Positions 1-6,869 of a stretch of DNA of 32,781 nt are shown piece after piece; within the stretch, counting starts at the first letter, position 1; each line of letters starts with the position of its first letter. This stretch comes from Nitratifractor sp. GTDB lineage: Bacteria; Campylobacterota; Campylobacteria; Campylobacterales; Sulfurovaceae. The stretch spans positions 1-32,781 of the forward strand of contig WFMQ01000114.1 of assembly GCA_015488995.1 (NCBI GenBank), read 5' to 3'. Under the pieces are notes generated by a model, which was not told the DNA's origin, made no database searches, and saw nothing but the letters and a program-made list of their open reading frames with translations. The position numbers were made by a program, and so were the translations under genes.

Positions 1-165
1 ATCAAGGACTTCAAACTCCCCGCTCCGGCGATGCCCACGTTTGGCGTCAGCTACGAGACCGGACACTGGACACTGGGTGCGACGATGTACATCCACCCTA
101 TCATGAGTCTGACGACCCGCACGATCACCCCCGCCGTGGATCTCTCGGTGGGGTATCGGTTTTGA
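1..165 (+). CDS. C-terminal fragment of an outer-membrane beta-barrel protein
   Basis: The first frame is open from base 1 to a TGA at 163-165 and gives 54 residues, so the gene starts outside the window. The fragment alternates polar and hydrophobic residues, as beta strands do, and ends in VGYRF. A terminal aromatic residue, usually Phe, is the usual BamA-recognised signature of bacterial outer-membrane barrels. The family cannot be named from this piece. The next gene lies on the opposite strand and converges with it. Confidence 0.6.
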   Translation: MKDFKLPAPAMPTFGVSYETGHWTLGATMYIHPIMSLTTRTITPAVDLSVGYRF

Positions 166-215
166 AAAACATGCGCGGCTAATGATTTTTACTATTTACG
201 GATTTGGGCTGAGGC

Positions 216-560
216 TTAGTGATGGTGACCGATGAGCGTCTGTGCCTCGTCGTACCCCACGATCACTTCTCCACCCTCCATCTCCATGACGGGGCGTTTG
301 ATGAGGGTGTTTTCCCGGCAGAGCCACTCCCGCATCCCAGTTGCGTCGAGGTTCATCTCTTTGAGACCGAGCTTACGGTATGTGGTGCTCCGCTTGTTGA
401 ACAATGTTTCGATCGGGACGTGTGCCAGCCACCGGTCGATCGTCTCACACTCTACTGGGGTCTTACGCATATCGACAAAGGTGTAGTCGATGCCGTGTTC
501 TTCGAGAGCCTTGCGTGCTTTACGTACCGTGTCGCAGGTGGTGATGCCGTAGAGTTTCAT
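216..560 (-). CDS. ArsC/Spx/YffB-family thioredoxin-fold protein
   Basis: The 114-residue length is typical of the ArsC/Spx family. The N-terminus MKLYGITTCDTVRKA has the single-cysteine YffB-type motif, with Cys9 followed by Asp rather than a CXXC. Further on, LIKRPV (about residues 86-91) is the conserved Arg-Pro segment of the family. Members are glutathione-linked reductases or regulators. Arsenate reduction is not shown here, and no ars genes are nearby. An AAAGG ribosome site precedes the ATG. It lies 30 bp downstream of the LysE gene on the same strand and may share its transcript. Confidence 0.85.
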   Translation of the reverse strand: MKLYGITTCDTVRKARKALEEHGIDYTFVDMRKTPVECETIDRWLAHVPIETLFNKRSTTYRKLGLKEMNLDATGMREWLCRENTLIKRPVMEMEGGEVIVGYDEAQTLIGHHH

Positions 561-590
561 GGGTAACCTTTGGGATTTTTGGTAGGGATT

Positions 591-1214
591 TTACCCAAAC
601 CACGCTAATCCTATCCCCATCATCACAAACAATGCCCCGGATACCTGATAAAATCCCTTCAGTTTCGCCTCATCTAAAAACCACGCTTTGGTATGGATCG
701 AGAGGTAGCCGTAGGTCATCAGGGACATAAACGAGATGGCCAAAAATGTTCCGGTCATGATCCAAAACTGCATCAGCGTGCTGCGTGCGGGATCCATAAA
801 GAGAGGGAAGATCACGCTGAAGAATAGGATCGGTTTGGGGTTGGTGGCTGCGACGAGGAAGCCCTTGCGAAAGAGAGCCCATTGGTCGTAGCGTTGGTGG
901 TGACCCTTGGCGGCGAGGGTCAGATGGGTGTGGTGGTTGCGCATCTGGCCGATGCCAAGATAGACGAGGTAGGCGCCGCCTGCCCATTTGAGTATGGTGA
1001 AAAAGATGGAGGATGTTTTCAGCAGCACGCCTACGCCGAACATCGCTACGGAGGCCAAGAGTAGGAGCCCGAGGATGTTGCCCAGTGTCGAGTAGAGCAC
1101 GGCTCTTAGATCCATCCGCATGGCATTGTTGATCGCCAGCAGGATAGCCGCACCGGGGCTGGTGATGGTGAGAAAAGCGATGAGGAGGTAGTTGAGGTAA
1201 ATGTCCATACTCAT
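591..1214 (-). CDS. LysE/RhtB-family amino-acid exporter
   Basis: This 207-residue inner-membrane protein has about six hydrophobic segments. The N-terminal signature LLIAFLTITSPGAAILLAI matches the LysE/RhtB fold (PF01810), where the TPGP-like turn is conserved; here it reads TSPG. Members export amino acids or related metabolites. The ATG at 1214 is preceded by an AAGGA site about 7 bases away, which favours it over the Met two codons later. The AraC regulator immediately upstream on the same strand is a common partner for exporters of this family and may control it. The substrate cannot be told from the sequence. Confidence 0.9.
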   Translation of the reverse strand: MSMDIYLNYLLIAFLTITSPGAAILLAINNAMRMDLRAVLYSTLGNILGLLLLASVAMFGVGVLLKTSSIFFTILKWAGGAYLVYLGIGQMRNHHTHLTLAAKGHHQRYDQWALFRKGFLVAATNPKPILFFSVIFPLFMDPARSTLMQFWIMTGTFLAISFMSLMTYGYLSIHTKAWFLDEAKLKGFYQVSGALFVMMGIGLAWFG

Positions 1215-1291
1215 TAGTAGTCCTTTTGTATTGACTCATTTATATGGCATTTTAGAGGATTTGTATGCAGACGTATAGGAAAAAATTGCTT

Positions 1292-2038
1292 TTATTTGAC
1301 CTCTTTAGGCGTGTGCCCATAAAATTTCTTGTACGTCTTGATCATATGTGATTGATCGTAAAAACCGCATAAAAGGGCAGCTTCGGCGAGTGAAATTTTT
1401 TGAGCCAGTTTTGCGCGGACGCAGTCAATCCGGAGATTTTGGCGATATTGGTGGGGCGTGCGTCCAAAGGCTTGTTTGAAGCGTCGGAGGAAATGGTACT
1501 TGCTCATGTGAGCTTCACGTGCGACGGCATCGAGATCGATTTCGGGCGAATCGGCATGAGCATGGAGATAGGTACGGGCTTTTTGCAGAATGGGATCGTG
1601 AGAGGTGGGACGTTTGGCTTCGGGAGTCTCATATACATGATGCAATAATAAATGGTCGATGAGAGCGAGGATTAGCCGATCGTTCTTTGCCGTATCCGTT
1701 GTATTGTGCAGGTCTGAGATCATATCGTTGAGGTGAGAATCCTGGATCAGCCGGTGAAATACTACCGGCACTTCGATATCCAGCGAGTGCGCCCGTGCCT
1801 CGATCTGCGTTGTCGGGATCGAGAGGTTCATGTGTACCCACGTACTCATCCGTGTCTCATGGGCTTCAAATGGATGTATTACCCGTACCATCCCCTCGTT
1901 TGCCTCTGCCTTCTCCCCCTCGACAACAAAACGATGCAACCCCTCCAGCACCAACGAGATGGAATACCCATCATGGGCGTGTTGAGGATAGTTTTGGTCA
2001 GTAAAGGAGCTTTTAACGAGGAGGCAGGTGGGTTTCAT
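1292..2038 (-). CDS. AraC-family transcriptional regulator
   Basis: The protein has 248 residues. Residues about 10-90 form a cupin-like sensing domain with an early HAH motif and conserved GLHRF and HPFEAHE segments. Residues about 145-245 carry the double helix-turn-helix of AraC proteins, with HMSKYHFLRRFKQAFGRTPH and the family-end motif YDQSHMIKTYKKFYGHTP. It sits 77 bp upstream of the LysE exporter on the same strand and is a plausible activator of it. The start lacks a strong ribosome site. It is intact, in contrast to the broken AraC gene at 15578-16021. Confidence 0.92.
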   Translation of the reverse strand: MKPTCLLVKSSFTDQNYPQHAHDGYSISLVLEGLHRFVVEGEKAEANEGMVRVIHPFEAHETRMSTWVHMNLSIPTTQIEARAHSLDIEVPVVFHRLIQDSHLNDMISDLHNTTDTAKNDRLILALIDHLLLHHVYETPEAKRPTSHDPILQKARTYLHAHADSPEIDLDAVAREAHMSKYHFLRRFKQAFGRTPHQYRQNLRIDCVRAKLAQKISLAEAALLCGFYDQSHMIKTYKKFYGHTPKEVK

Positions 2039-2128
2039 GGGGGGTATTGTAACAAAATTTTATGACAATTTGACATATTTTCCAAGCAACTTATGCAAGT
2101 GACTATAATAGAGTTATGAAAATTCGGG

Positions 2129-2157
2129 TTGACAAACATACCCAGAAAGGGTACAAT
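2129..2157 (+). promoter_or_regulatory. Sigma70-type promoter hexamers overlapping the toxin start
   Basis: TTGACA at 2129-2134 and TACAAT at 2152-2157 are separated by exactly 17 bp. The -10 ends only 3 bases before the ATG at 2161, so a transcript from here would start inside the gene or be leaderless. Another -10-like TATAAT lies at 2104-2109. Which one drives the toxin-antitoxin pair cannot be decided from sequence. Confidence 0.45.
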
Positions 2158-2160
2158 TAT

Positions 2161-2499
2161 ATGATATTTATTGAGTCGAAAGTGTTTGAGAAATTGCGTG
2201 CCAAGTACTTTGATGACGAAGAGTACAGGGCATTGCAGACTTTCCTGCTTGAGAGGCCATTGAGCGGTGATGTTATTCCCGGCACCGGAGGATTGCGTAA
2301 GCTACGTTGGTCTGCTGGGGGTAAAGGGAAGCGGGGTGGATTGCGTACGATTTATCTCTATTTGGCGGGGAAAGATCATCTGCATCTTTTGACGGTGTAC
2401 GCCAAGAACGAAGCAAGTGATTTGTCTCCAGATGAGAAAAAGATACTTAAGGGCATCTCGAACAATAGGTCATACCCACAATGGGCTTTGCAGATGTGA
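2161..2499 (+). CDS. RelE/HigB-like toxin with tail replaced by a MITE
   Basis: This is a type II toxin of the RelE superfamily, HigB2-like group: MIFIES at the start, then GDVIPGTGGLRKLRW and GKGKRGGLRTIYLY, the basic strands that bind the ribosome-mRNA complex, then LLTVYAKNEASDLSPDEKK. I chose the ATG at 2161 because homologues begin MIFIE; an upstream ATG at 2116 lacks a ribosome site. The last 14 or so residues (after ILK) are encoded by the inserted element at 2451-2716. Removing the insertion restores a tail reading LKRIVEELKHG, whose stop overlaps the antitoxin ATG at 2744. The catalytic core is untouched, so the toxin may still be active. Confidence 0.85.
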   Translation: MIFIESKVFEKLRAKYFDDEEYRALQTFLLERPLSGDVIPGTGGLRKLRWSAGGKGKRGGLRTIYLYLAGKDHLHLLTVYAKNEASDLSPDEKKILKGISNNRSYPQWALQM

Positions 2500-2716
2500 G
2501 ATTTTGCTTGAGGCGCTCAAAGCGTAGCCGTAGCTACGGTGAAGGGAGCATCGAGTGAAAGATCGCGTCTGCAAAGCCCACCCTTCGGGCATCTCCAGCT
2601 TTCGCCCATACTGCGTTATCGCTTCTTGACGTAGCTTTGGCTATGCCTGCGAAGCGATGCCTTGCCTGGACAAAAGCTGGAAATGTTGTGGGTATGACCT
2701 ATTGTTCGAGATGCCC
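2451..2716. mobile_element. MITE-like element, 266 bp, with TTAA target duplication
   Basis: Perfect 31-bp terminal inverted repeats, GGGCATCTCGAACAATAGGT onward at 2451-2481 and its complement at 2686-2716, are flanked by TTAA at 2447-2450 and 2717-2720. Two further hairpins fill the interior. One has 13-bp arms at 2482-2494 and 2568-2580. The other has CCAGCTTT at 2595-2602 pairing with 2673-2680 and ATCGCTTC at 2618-2625 pairing with 2651-2658. The terminal sequence GGGCATCTC recurs internally at 2588-2596. There is no transposase gene, so it would be moved in trans. The TTAA duplication fits the YTAR targets known for part of the IS5 family, but the parent element is not identified. Confidence 0.85.
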
Positions 2717-2743
2717 TTAAACGGATTGTAGAGGAGTTGAAGC

Positions 2744-3058
2744 ATGGATAAACGAAACCTGTTTGATGAGCTCAAAGTCGGGCTGGAGGATGCCCGACGA
2801 TATGAGGAGAAAAAACTCACACTCAAGACAGTGGCGTTGCCCCCGAGAGAACCGAAGCTCCTTTCGGCAGAGACGATACGGGCTATCCGGGAGAAGTACA
2901 ATATGAGCCGTGCTCTGTTTGCCCATCACTTGCACATCTCCCCCCGAACTCTCGAAAAATGGGAGCAAGGCACCTCCCGCCCCAACGAACAGGCCTCGAC
3001 ACTGCTGGCTTTGACCGATCGGTATCCGGATATGCTGGAGCGGTTGCGGAGTGTTTGA
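2744..3058 (+). CDS. HigA-like helix-turn-helix antitoxin
   Basis: The product has 104 residues. Residues about 40-95 form an XRE-type helix-turn-helix: LSAETIRAIREKYNMSRALFAHHLHISPRTLEKWEQG. This is the HigA2-type antitoxin fold that neutralises the preceding toxin and represses the operon. GAGGAG sits about 7 bases before the ATG. The original gene pair overlapped: the toxin stop once read through this ATG. A MITE now separates the two by 244 bp and may alter the balance of toxin to antitoxin expression. Confidence 0.88.
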   Translation: MDKRNLFDELKVGLEDARRYEEKKLTLKTVALPPREPKLLSAETIRAIREKYNMSRALFAHHLHISPRTLEKWEQGTSRPNEQASTLLALTDRYPDMLERLRSV

Positions 3059-3063
3059 GGGGA

Positions 3064-3186
3064 CGGGACTGAAGTCCCTGCTCCTGATGGGAAACAGGTA
3101 AGCTACGGTGAATATGTGGTGTGCATTCCATATTTTAGAGACAAAAAGCGAGCAGCGATGTGCAGGAGGCGGGACTTCAGTCCCGC
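3064..3186. repeat. REP doublet (REPIN-like)
   Basis: Two copies of one palindromic repeat face each other. GGGACTGAAGTCCC at 3065-3078 is followed by TGCTCCTG. CAGGAG is followed by GCGGGACTTCAGTCCCGC at 3169-3186. The second is the reverse complement of the first apart from small changes, with about 80 bp between. Such doublets are normally mobilised by a RAYT (Y1) transposase, which is not in this window. Related copies lie at 9739-9787, 13837-13883 and 15219-15240. Confidence 0.75.
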
Positions 3187-3202
3187 ACAGTGCCCAAGGT
3201 GT

Positions 3203-3826
3203 TTATTGGGTCTTGTTGCCGTCCTTTTTCTGGATCGGAATTACTTTGGCTTGGGTGATGGCACCTTGCTTCTTCTTCAGCGTGATGGTGATGGTGTTGT
3301 CTTTTTGCTCGGCTTTGATGGTCGCGGGGTCGGCATCGGGCGGGAGGGTGAAGCTCTGGGTAGAGCTGCTGCTGGCGAAGCTGATCACTTTTCCGTAGTT
3401 GCCTTTGGTCTGTTCCTGCTTGTTCTGTGACTGGGTGGTGACGGTGAGCATGCCCTTTTCGGATGTGATGTTCACCTTGGCATTTTTGAGATCATGGACA
3501 CGAATGGTGAGTGCGTAGTGATCCCCTTTGTCCTGGAAGCCCGAGCTAAGTACCCCGGATGAGTGGATCAAGTGAGGGGTCTGTATGAGAGCGGGGGTTT
3601 GGAAGTTTTGCCCGAAATTCTGAAACATGGCATCCATCTGCTGCTGCATCCGACGCATCTCTTCCATTTGGACTGCGAAGATTTTGTCCATTTGGGGGAA
3701 AGGATCCGCAGTGAGTGTTGGCTGGGTGTTGGCAGGGGTGGCACTTACTTTTTGTACCGAGACACTGGCGACACCGAGTGCTCCGAGCAGGGCGATGAGT
3801 CCGACGTATTTCAGCGGTTTTTTCAT
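3203..3826 (-). CDS. Secreted Hsp20/alpha-crystallin-like protein
   Basis: The 207-residue protein opens with a Sec signal peptide (MKKPLKYVGLIALLGALGVA), so it should act in the periplasm, whereas ordinary small heat-shock proteins are cytoplasmic. Residues about 40-75 are Met/Gln-rich and probably helical. Residues about 90-190 resemble the alpha-crystallin domain: GFQDKGDHYALTIRVHDLKNAKVNITSEKGMLTV, then a Ser-rich stretch and FTLPPDADPATIKAEQKDNTITITLKK. A good AAGGAG site precedes the ATG. It is divergent from nosZ, with a 281-bp gap between. A role as a periplasmic holdase is inferred only. Confidence 0.8.
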   Translation of the reverse strand: MKKPLKYVGLIALLGALGVASVSVQKVSATPANTQPTLTADPFPQMDKIFAVQMEEMRRMQQQMDAMFQNFGQNFQTPALIQTPHLIHSSGVLSSGFQDKGDHYALTIRVHDLKNAKVNITSEKGMLTVTTQSQNKQEQTKGNYGKVISFASSSSTQSFTLPPDADPATIKAEQKDNTITITLKKKQGAITQAKVIPIQKKDGNKTQ

Positions 3827-3968
3827 GATATTCTCCTTGGATTTCGATGCCTTTTTGGCACCGTTATTTGTACTTGAAATTGTAGGAGCGGAAGTTTAAC
3901 CGAAGTAAAATGAGGGCACGGTGGTGCGCTGGCTTATGTGTGGATTTGAACCCGTTTACTCTGATGAT

Positions 3969-3995
3969 AAAATGTTACAATTTGAGTAACATTTT
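3969..3995. promoter_or_regulatory. 27-bp palindrome upstream of nosZ
   Basis: Ten-base perfect arms, AAAATGTTAC at 3969-3978 and GTAACATTTT at 3986-3995, are separated by 7 bp. It looks like an operator for a dimeric regulator. It overlaps the FNR-type box by two bases and is not seen before nosB. The regulator is unknown. Confidence 0.55.
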
Positions 3996-4035
3996 GATGT
4001 ATGTCAAGATTTTTTCTATCAAAATCGACTACAAT
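3994..4035 (+). promoter_or_regulatory. FNR-type class II promoter of nosZ
   Basis: TTGAT-GTAT-GTCAA at 3994-4007 matches the FNR/CRP consensus TTGAT-N4-ATCAA except for one base. TACAAT at 4030-4035 follows after 22 bp. If transcription starts 7 bases after the -10, at 4042, the box is centred at -41.5, the standard position for class II activation. The same geometry recurs at 6803-6844 and 24016-24057. Confidence 0.8.
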
Positions 4036-4107
4036 TAGTAGTCTGCTTTATAGTCCGTACTAATACTGACGATTAAAGTTGCATTCAAAACTAAACAGGA
4101 GGGAAAC

Positions 4108-6708
4108 ATGAATCATCGATTCAACAAGCTTTCGACACTGCTTCTGGGTACGGCCGTCGCCGCTTCTACAGCGTTTGGCGCATCCGAGCTCGAAAAAGTG
4201 ATGAAAGCACGAGGGTTGAGTCAGCAGGATCTGCTGGCTGCGGCCAAAACCTACACACCGAGCGGTGGACGCGACAAGTATATTGTGTTCAGTTCCGGCG
4301 GACAGTCCGGACAGATTATCGTTTACGGCGTGCCGTCGATGCGGATTCTCAAGTACATCGGTGTCTTCACCCCCGAGCCGTGGCAGGGCTGGGGCTATGA
4401 TGACGACACCAAAGCGATCCTTGCAGAAGGCAACATCCGGGGGCACAAGATCACCTGGGGAGATACCCACCACCCAGCTCTCTCTGAAACCAACGGGCGT
4501 TATGATGGAAAATGGCTCGTCATCAACGACAAGGCCAATCCCCGTTTGGCAGTCATTGATCTGAGTGACTTTGTTACCAAGCAGATCGTCGTCAACCCGG
4601 TCTTCAAATCCGACCACGGTGGTGCCTTCTTCACCCCCAACTCCGAGTATATCCTCGAAGCGTGCCAGTATGCGGCACCTCTCGACAACAACTACCACCC
4701 CATCGATGAGTATGCTGAGACCTACCGTGGTGGTGTGACTGTCTGGAAATTCAACCACGATAAAGGGCGCATCGAACCGAAGAAATCCTTCACCATCGAA
4801 TTGCCCCCCTATATGCAAGATCTCTCCGACTCCGGTAAAGAAGCTTCGGCAGGTTGGGGCTTTACCAACAGTTTCAACTCGGAGATGTACACTGGAGGGA
4901 TCGAAAAAGGTCTCCCCCCTATGGAAGCAGGGATGAGTCGTAACGACACCGACTTCCTCCAAGTCTACAACTGGAAGAAACTCGCCAAACTGGCCGAAGA
5001 TCCCAAAAATGTCAAGGTCATCAACGGAACACGGGTAATCCCCATCGATGTCGCCGTCAAAAACGACGCACTGTTCCTCGTCCCCGAGCCCAAGTCGCCT
5101 CACGGTGTCGATGTCTCTCCTGATGGGAAATACATCGTCGTCTGTGGGAAGCTCGATACTCATGCGACGGTCTATGAGTGGGCCAAAATCAAGAAGTTGA
5201 TCGCCGACAAGAAATTTGTGGGTAAGGATCCCTTTGGTATCCCCATCATTGACCTCAAGGCAGCCGCTCATTGTCAAGCACAACTCGGCCTTGGCCCCCT
5301 CCATAACCAATTTGGAAAAGGGTGGAAAAATGGTGAAATCTATACCTCTCTTTATGTCGATTCTCAAGTCGTCAAATGGAATTACCTGACCTGTAAAGTC
5401 GAAGACCGTCAAAATGTCAACTACAACATCGGTCACCTCTGCGGCATGGAAGGCAAATCGGAAGATCCTCAGGGTGAGTACATCATCGCATTGAACAAGC
5501 TTGCCATCGATCGCTTCAACGAAATCGGGCCTCTGCATCCTCAGAACCACCAGTTGATCGATATTCGTGGCAAGAAAATGCAACTGCTCTACGATATGCC
5601 AATTCCTCTCGGTGAGCCTCACCAGGCGGTTGCCATCCGTGCAAGCAAGCTCCATCCCAAAGTACGCTACAAGATGGGAACCAGTGCCTTCACCGGCAAA
5701 ACCCATGTCGGTAAAACCTTGGCAGGACAAGAGAAGATCGTCCGCAAAGGCAATCACGTCTATGTCTACGGTACCATGGTGCGCTCACACATCAACCCTG
5801 AGCACGTCACGGTCAACAAGGGCGACACGGTTACTTTCTACCTGACCAACCTCGAGCGGGCCGAGGATGAGACCCACGGATTTACCGTGGATCTCTACAA
5901 TGTCCATACCTCACTCGAGCCAGGTAAAACCGTCTCTGTGACCTTCAAAGCCGATATGGAAGGGGTCTTCCCGTACTACTGTACCGAGTTCTGTTCGGCA
6001 CTCCACCTCGAGATGATGGGATACCTGATGGTCAAAGATCCCAACAAAAAGTACGAGGCAGCAGCCAAACTCAAGATGAGCACTATGTCTCCTGAGCAAC
6101 TCAAAAAAGAGTACGACAAAACTGTCGCGACCAACAAAGCGACCGATGCGGTCATCCAGTCCGTCGTCAAGTTCCTCAAAGCCAATCACTTCGAGAAATA
6201 TCCCACCGTCAAAAACCTCGTCACCGATGCCCTCGATCAGTACGGCAAGATTGCTGGACAGAAGAAGAAATCGGACGAAGCCGTCAAAGCGGGTGATCTC
6301 AACAAAGCGACGCTGTTTGAAAACATGATTTGGCAGTACATGGTCAAAACCGCCGATGTCGGTATCCGTGCCAAAGACTTGCTGGTCAAAAAGATCGCAA
6401 CCCCGATGAGCGAAAAAGCCAAAAAAGGGCATGAAGCTTACCTTGAAGGGGGCTGTAACGGCTGTCACGTCATCGGAAAAGTGAGCTCTGGACCGGATCT
6501 GGTCGGAGTACTCCATCGTCACGAAAATGGTGAGAAGTGGGTCAAAGAGTGGATCATGCATCCTGAAAAGATGTACAACAATCCGTACATCAAGTCGATG
6601 ACCAACTACTTCAACCTCCGTATGCCCAACCAAGGCATGAACGAAGAGCAGACCAACGACATCATCGAATACCTCAAATGGATCGATAAAAACGCCAACC
6701 TGTTCTAA
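4108..6708 (+). CDS. nosZ: Nitrous oxide reductase, Sec type with C-terminal cytochrome c domain
   Basis: This 866-residue clade II NosZ reduces N2O to N2 in the periplasm. A Sec signal covers residues 1 to about 25, with no twin arginine. A seven-bladed propeller with the CuZ histidines follows (DTHHP, SDHGG, SPHGVD, DTHAT, GPLHNQF, EPHQA). The cupredoxin domain, about 545-645, carries the CuA motif C625-x3-C629-x3-H633-x2-M636. A monohaem cytochrome c domain has CNGCH at 783-787 and a likely Met ligand in LRMPNQGM. The fused haem is typical of Campylobacterota and probably feeds electrons to CuA. A strong AGGAGGG site precedes the ATG. It leads the nos cluster. Confidence 0.98.
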   Translation: MNHRFNKLSTLLLGTAVAASTAFGASELEKVMKARGLSQQDLLAAAKTYTPSGGRDKYIVFSSGGQSGQIIVYGVPSMRILKYIGVFTPEPWQGWGYDDDTKAILAEGNIRGHKITWGDTHHPALSETNGRYDGKWLVINDKANPRLAVIDLSDFVTKQIVVNPVFKSDHGGAFFTPNSEYILEACQYAAPLDNNYHPIDEYAETYRGGVTVWKFNHDKGRIEPKKSFTIELPPYMQDLSDSGKEASAGWGFTNSFNSEMYTGGIEKGLPPMEAGMSRNDTDFLQVYNWKKLAKLAEDPKNVKVINGTRVIPIDVAVKNDALFLVPEPKSPHGVDVSPDGKYIVVCGKLDTHATVYEWAKIKKLIADKKFVGKDPFGIPIIDLKAAAHCQAQLGLGPLHNQFGKGWKNGEIYTSLYVDSQVVKWNYLTCKVEDRQNVNYNIGHLCGMEGKSEDPQGEYIIALNKLAIDRFNEIGPLHPQNHQLIDIRGKKMQLLYDMPIPLGEPHQAVAIRASKLHPKVRYKMGTSAFTGKTHVGKTLAGQEKIVRKGNHVYVYGTMVRSHINPEHVTVNKGDTVTFYLTNLERAEDETHGFTVDLYNVHTSLEPGKTVSVTFKADMEGVFPYYCTEFCSALHLEMMGYLMVKDPNKKYEAAAKLKMSTMSPEQLKKEYDKTVATNKATDAVIQSVVKFLKANHFEKYPTVKNLVTDALDQYGKIAGQKKKSDEAVKAGDLNKATLFENMIWQYMVKTADVGIRAKDLLVKKIATPMSEKAKKGHEAYLEGGCNGCHVIGKVSSGPDLVGVLHRHENGEKWVKEWIMHPEKMYNNPYIKSMTNYFNLRMPNQGMNEEQTNDIIEYLKWIDKNANLF

Positions 6709-6716
6709 CCTCAACG

Positions 6717-6749
6717 GTCAGGCTGTCGGGGAGTTTTGTGCCCCCTGAC
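6717..6749 (+). terminator. Stem-loop between nosZ and nosB, no U tract
   Basis: GTCAGG at 6717-6722 pairs with CCTGAC at 6744-6749, and an inner GGGG pairs with CCCC. No run of T follows. It could be a leaky terminator or an mRNA 3'-end stabiliser that lets nosZ be expressed above the downstream genes. Confidence 0.4.
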
Positions 6750-6802
6750 ACCCGACCCACTTTCCTCACCCATCACCCATATTATGCTATTGATAGCGGT
6801 TA

Positions 6803-6844
6803 TTGATATGTGTCAATGCATGGTAAGGGTGATTGATGTACAAT
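6803..6844 (+). promoter_or_regulatory. FNR-type class II promoter of nosB
   Basis: TTGAT-ATGT-GTCAA at 6803-6816 is followed after exactly 22 bp by TACAAT at 6839-6844. Both the GTCAA half-site variant and the spacing are identical to the nosZ promoter. It should give nosBDGC1C2HFLY its own anaerobically activated transcript. Confidence 0.8.
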
Positions 6845-6869
6845 CGATCCGAAATAAAAAGGAGTTACC

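Noticed and set aside
216-560. Arsenate reductase of an ars operon
   Set aside because: The motif is the single-Cys YffB/Spx kind and no arsenic genes are nearby, so only the fold is claimed.
2116-2160. Upstream ATG at 2116 as the toxin start
   Set aside because: It has no ribosome site and lies next to a -10-like TATAAT; homologues start at the residue encoded at 2161.
4060-5757. Open frame of 565 codons on the minus strand opposite nosZ
   Set aside because: It mirrors the codon bias of nosZ, has no ribosome site, and nosZ is unmistakable on the other strand.
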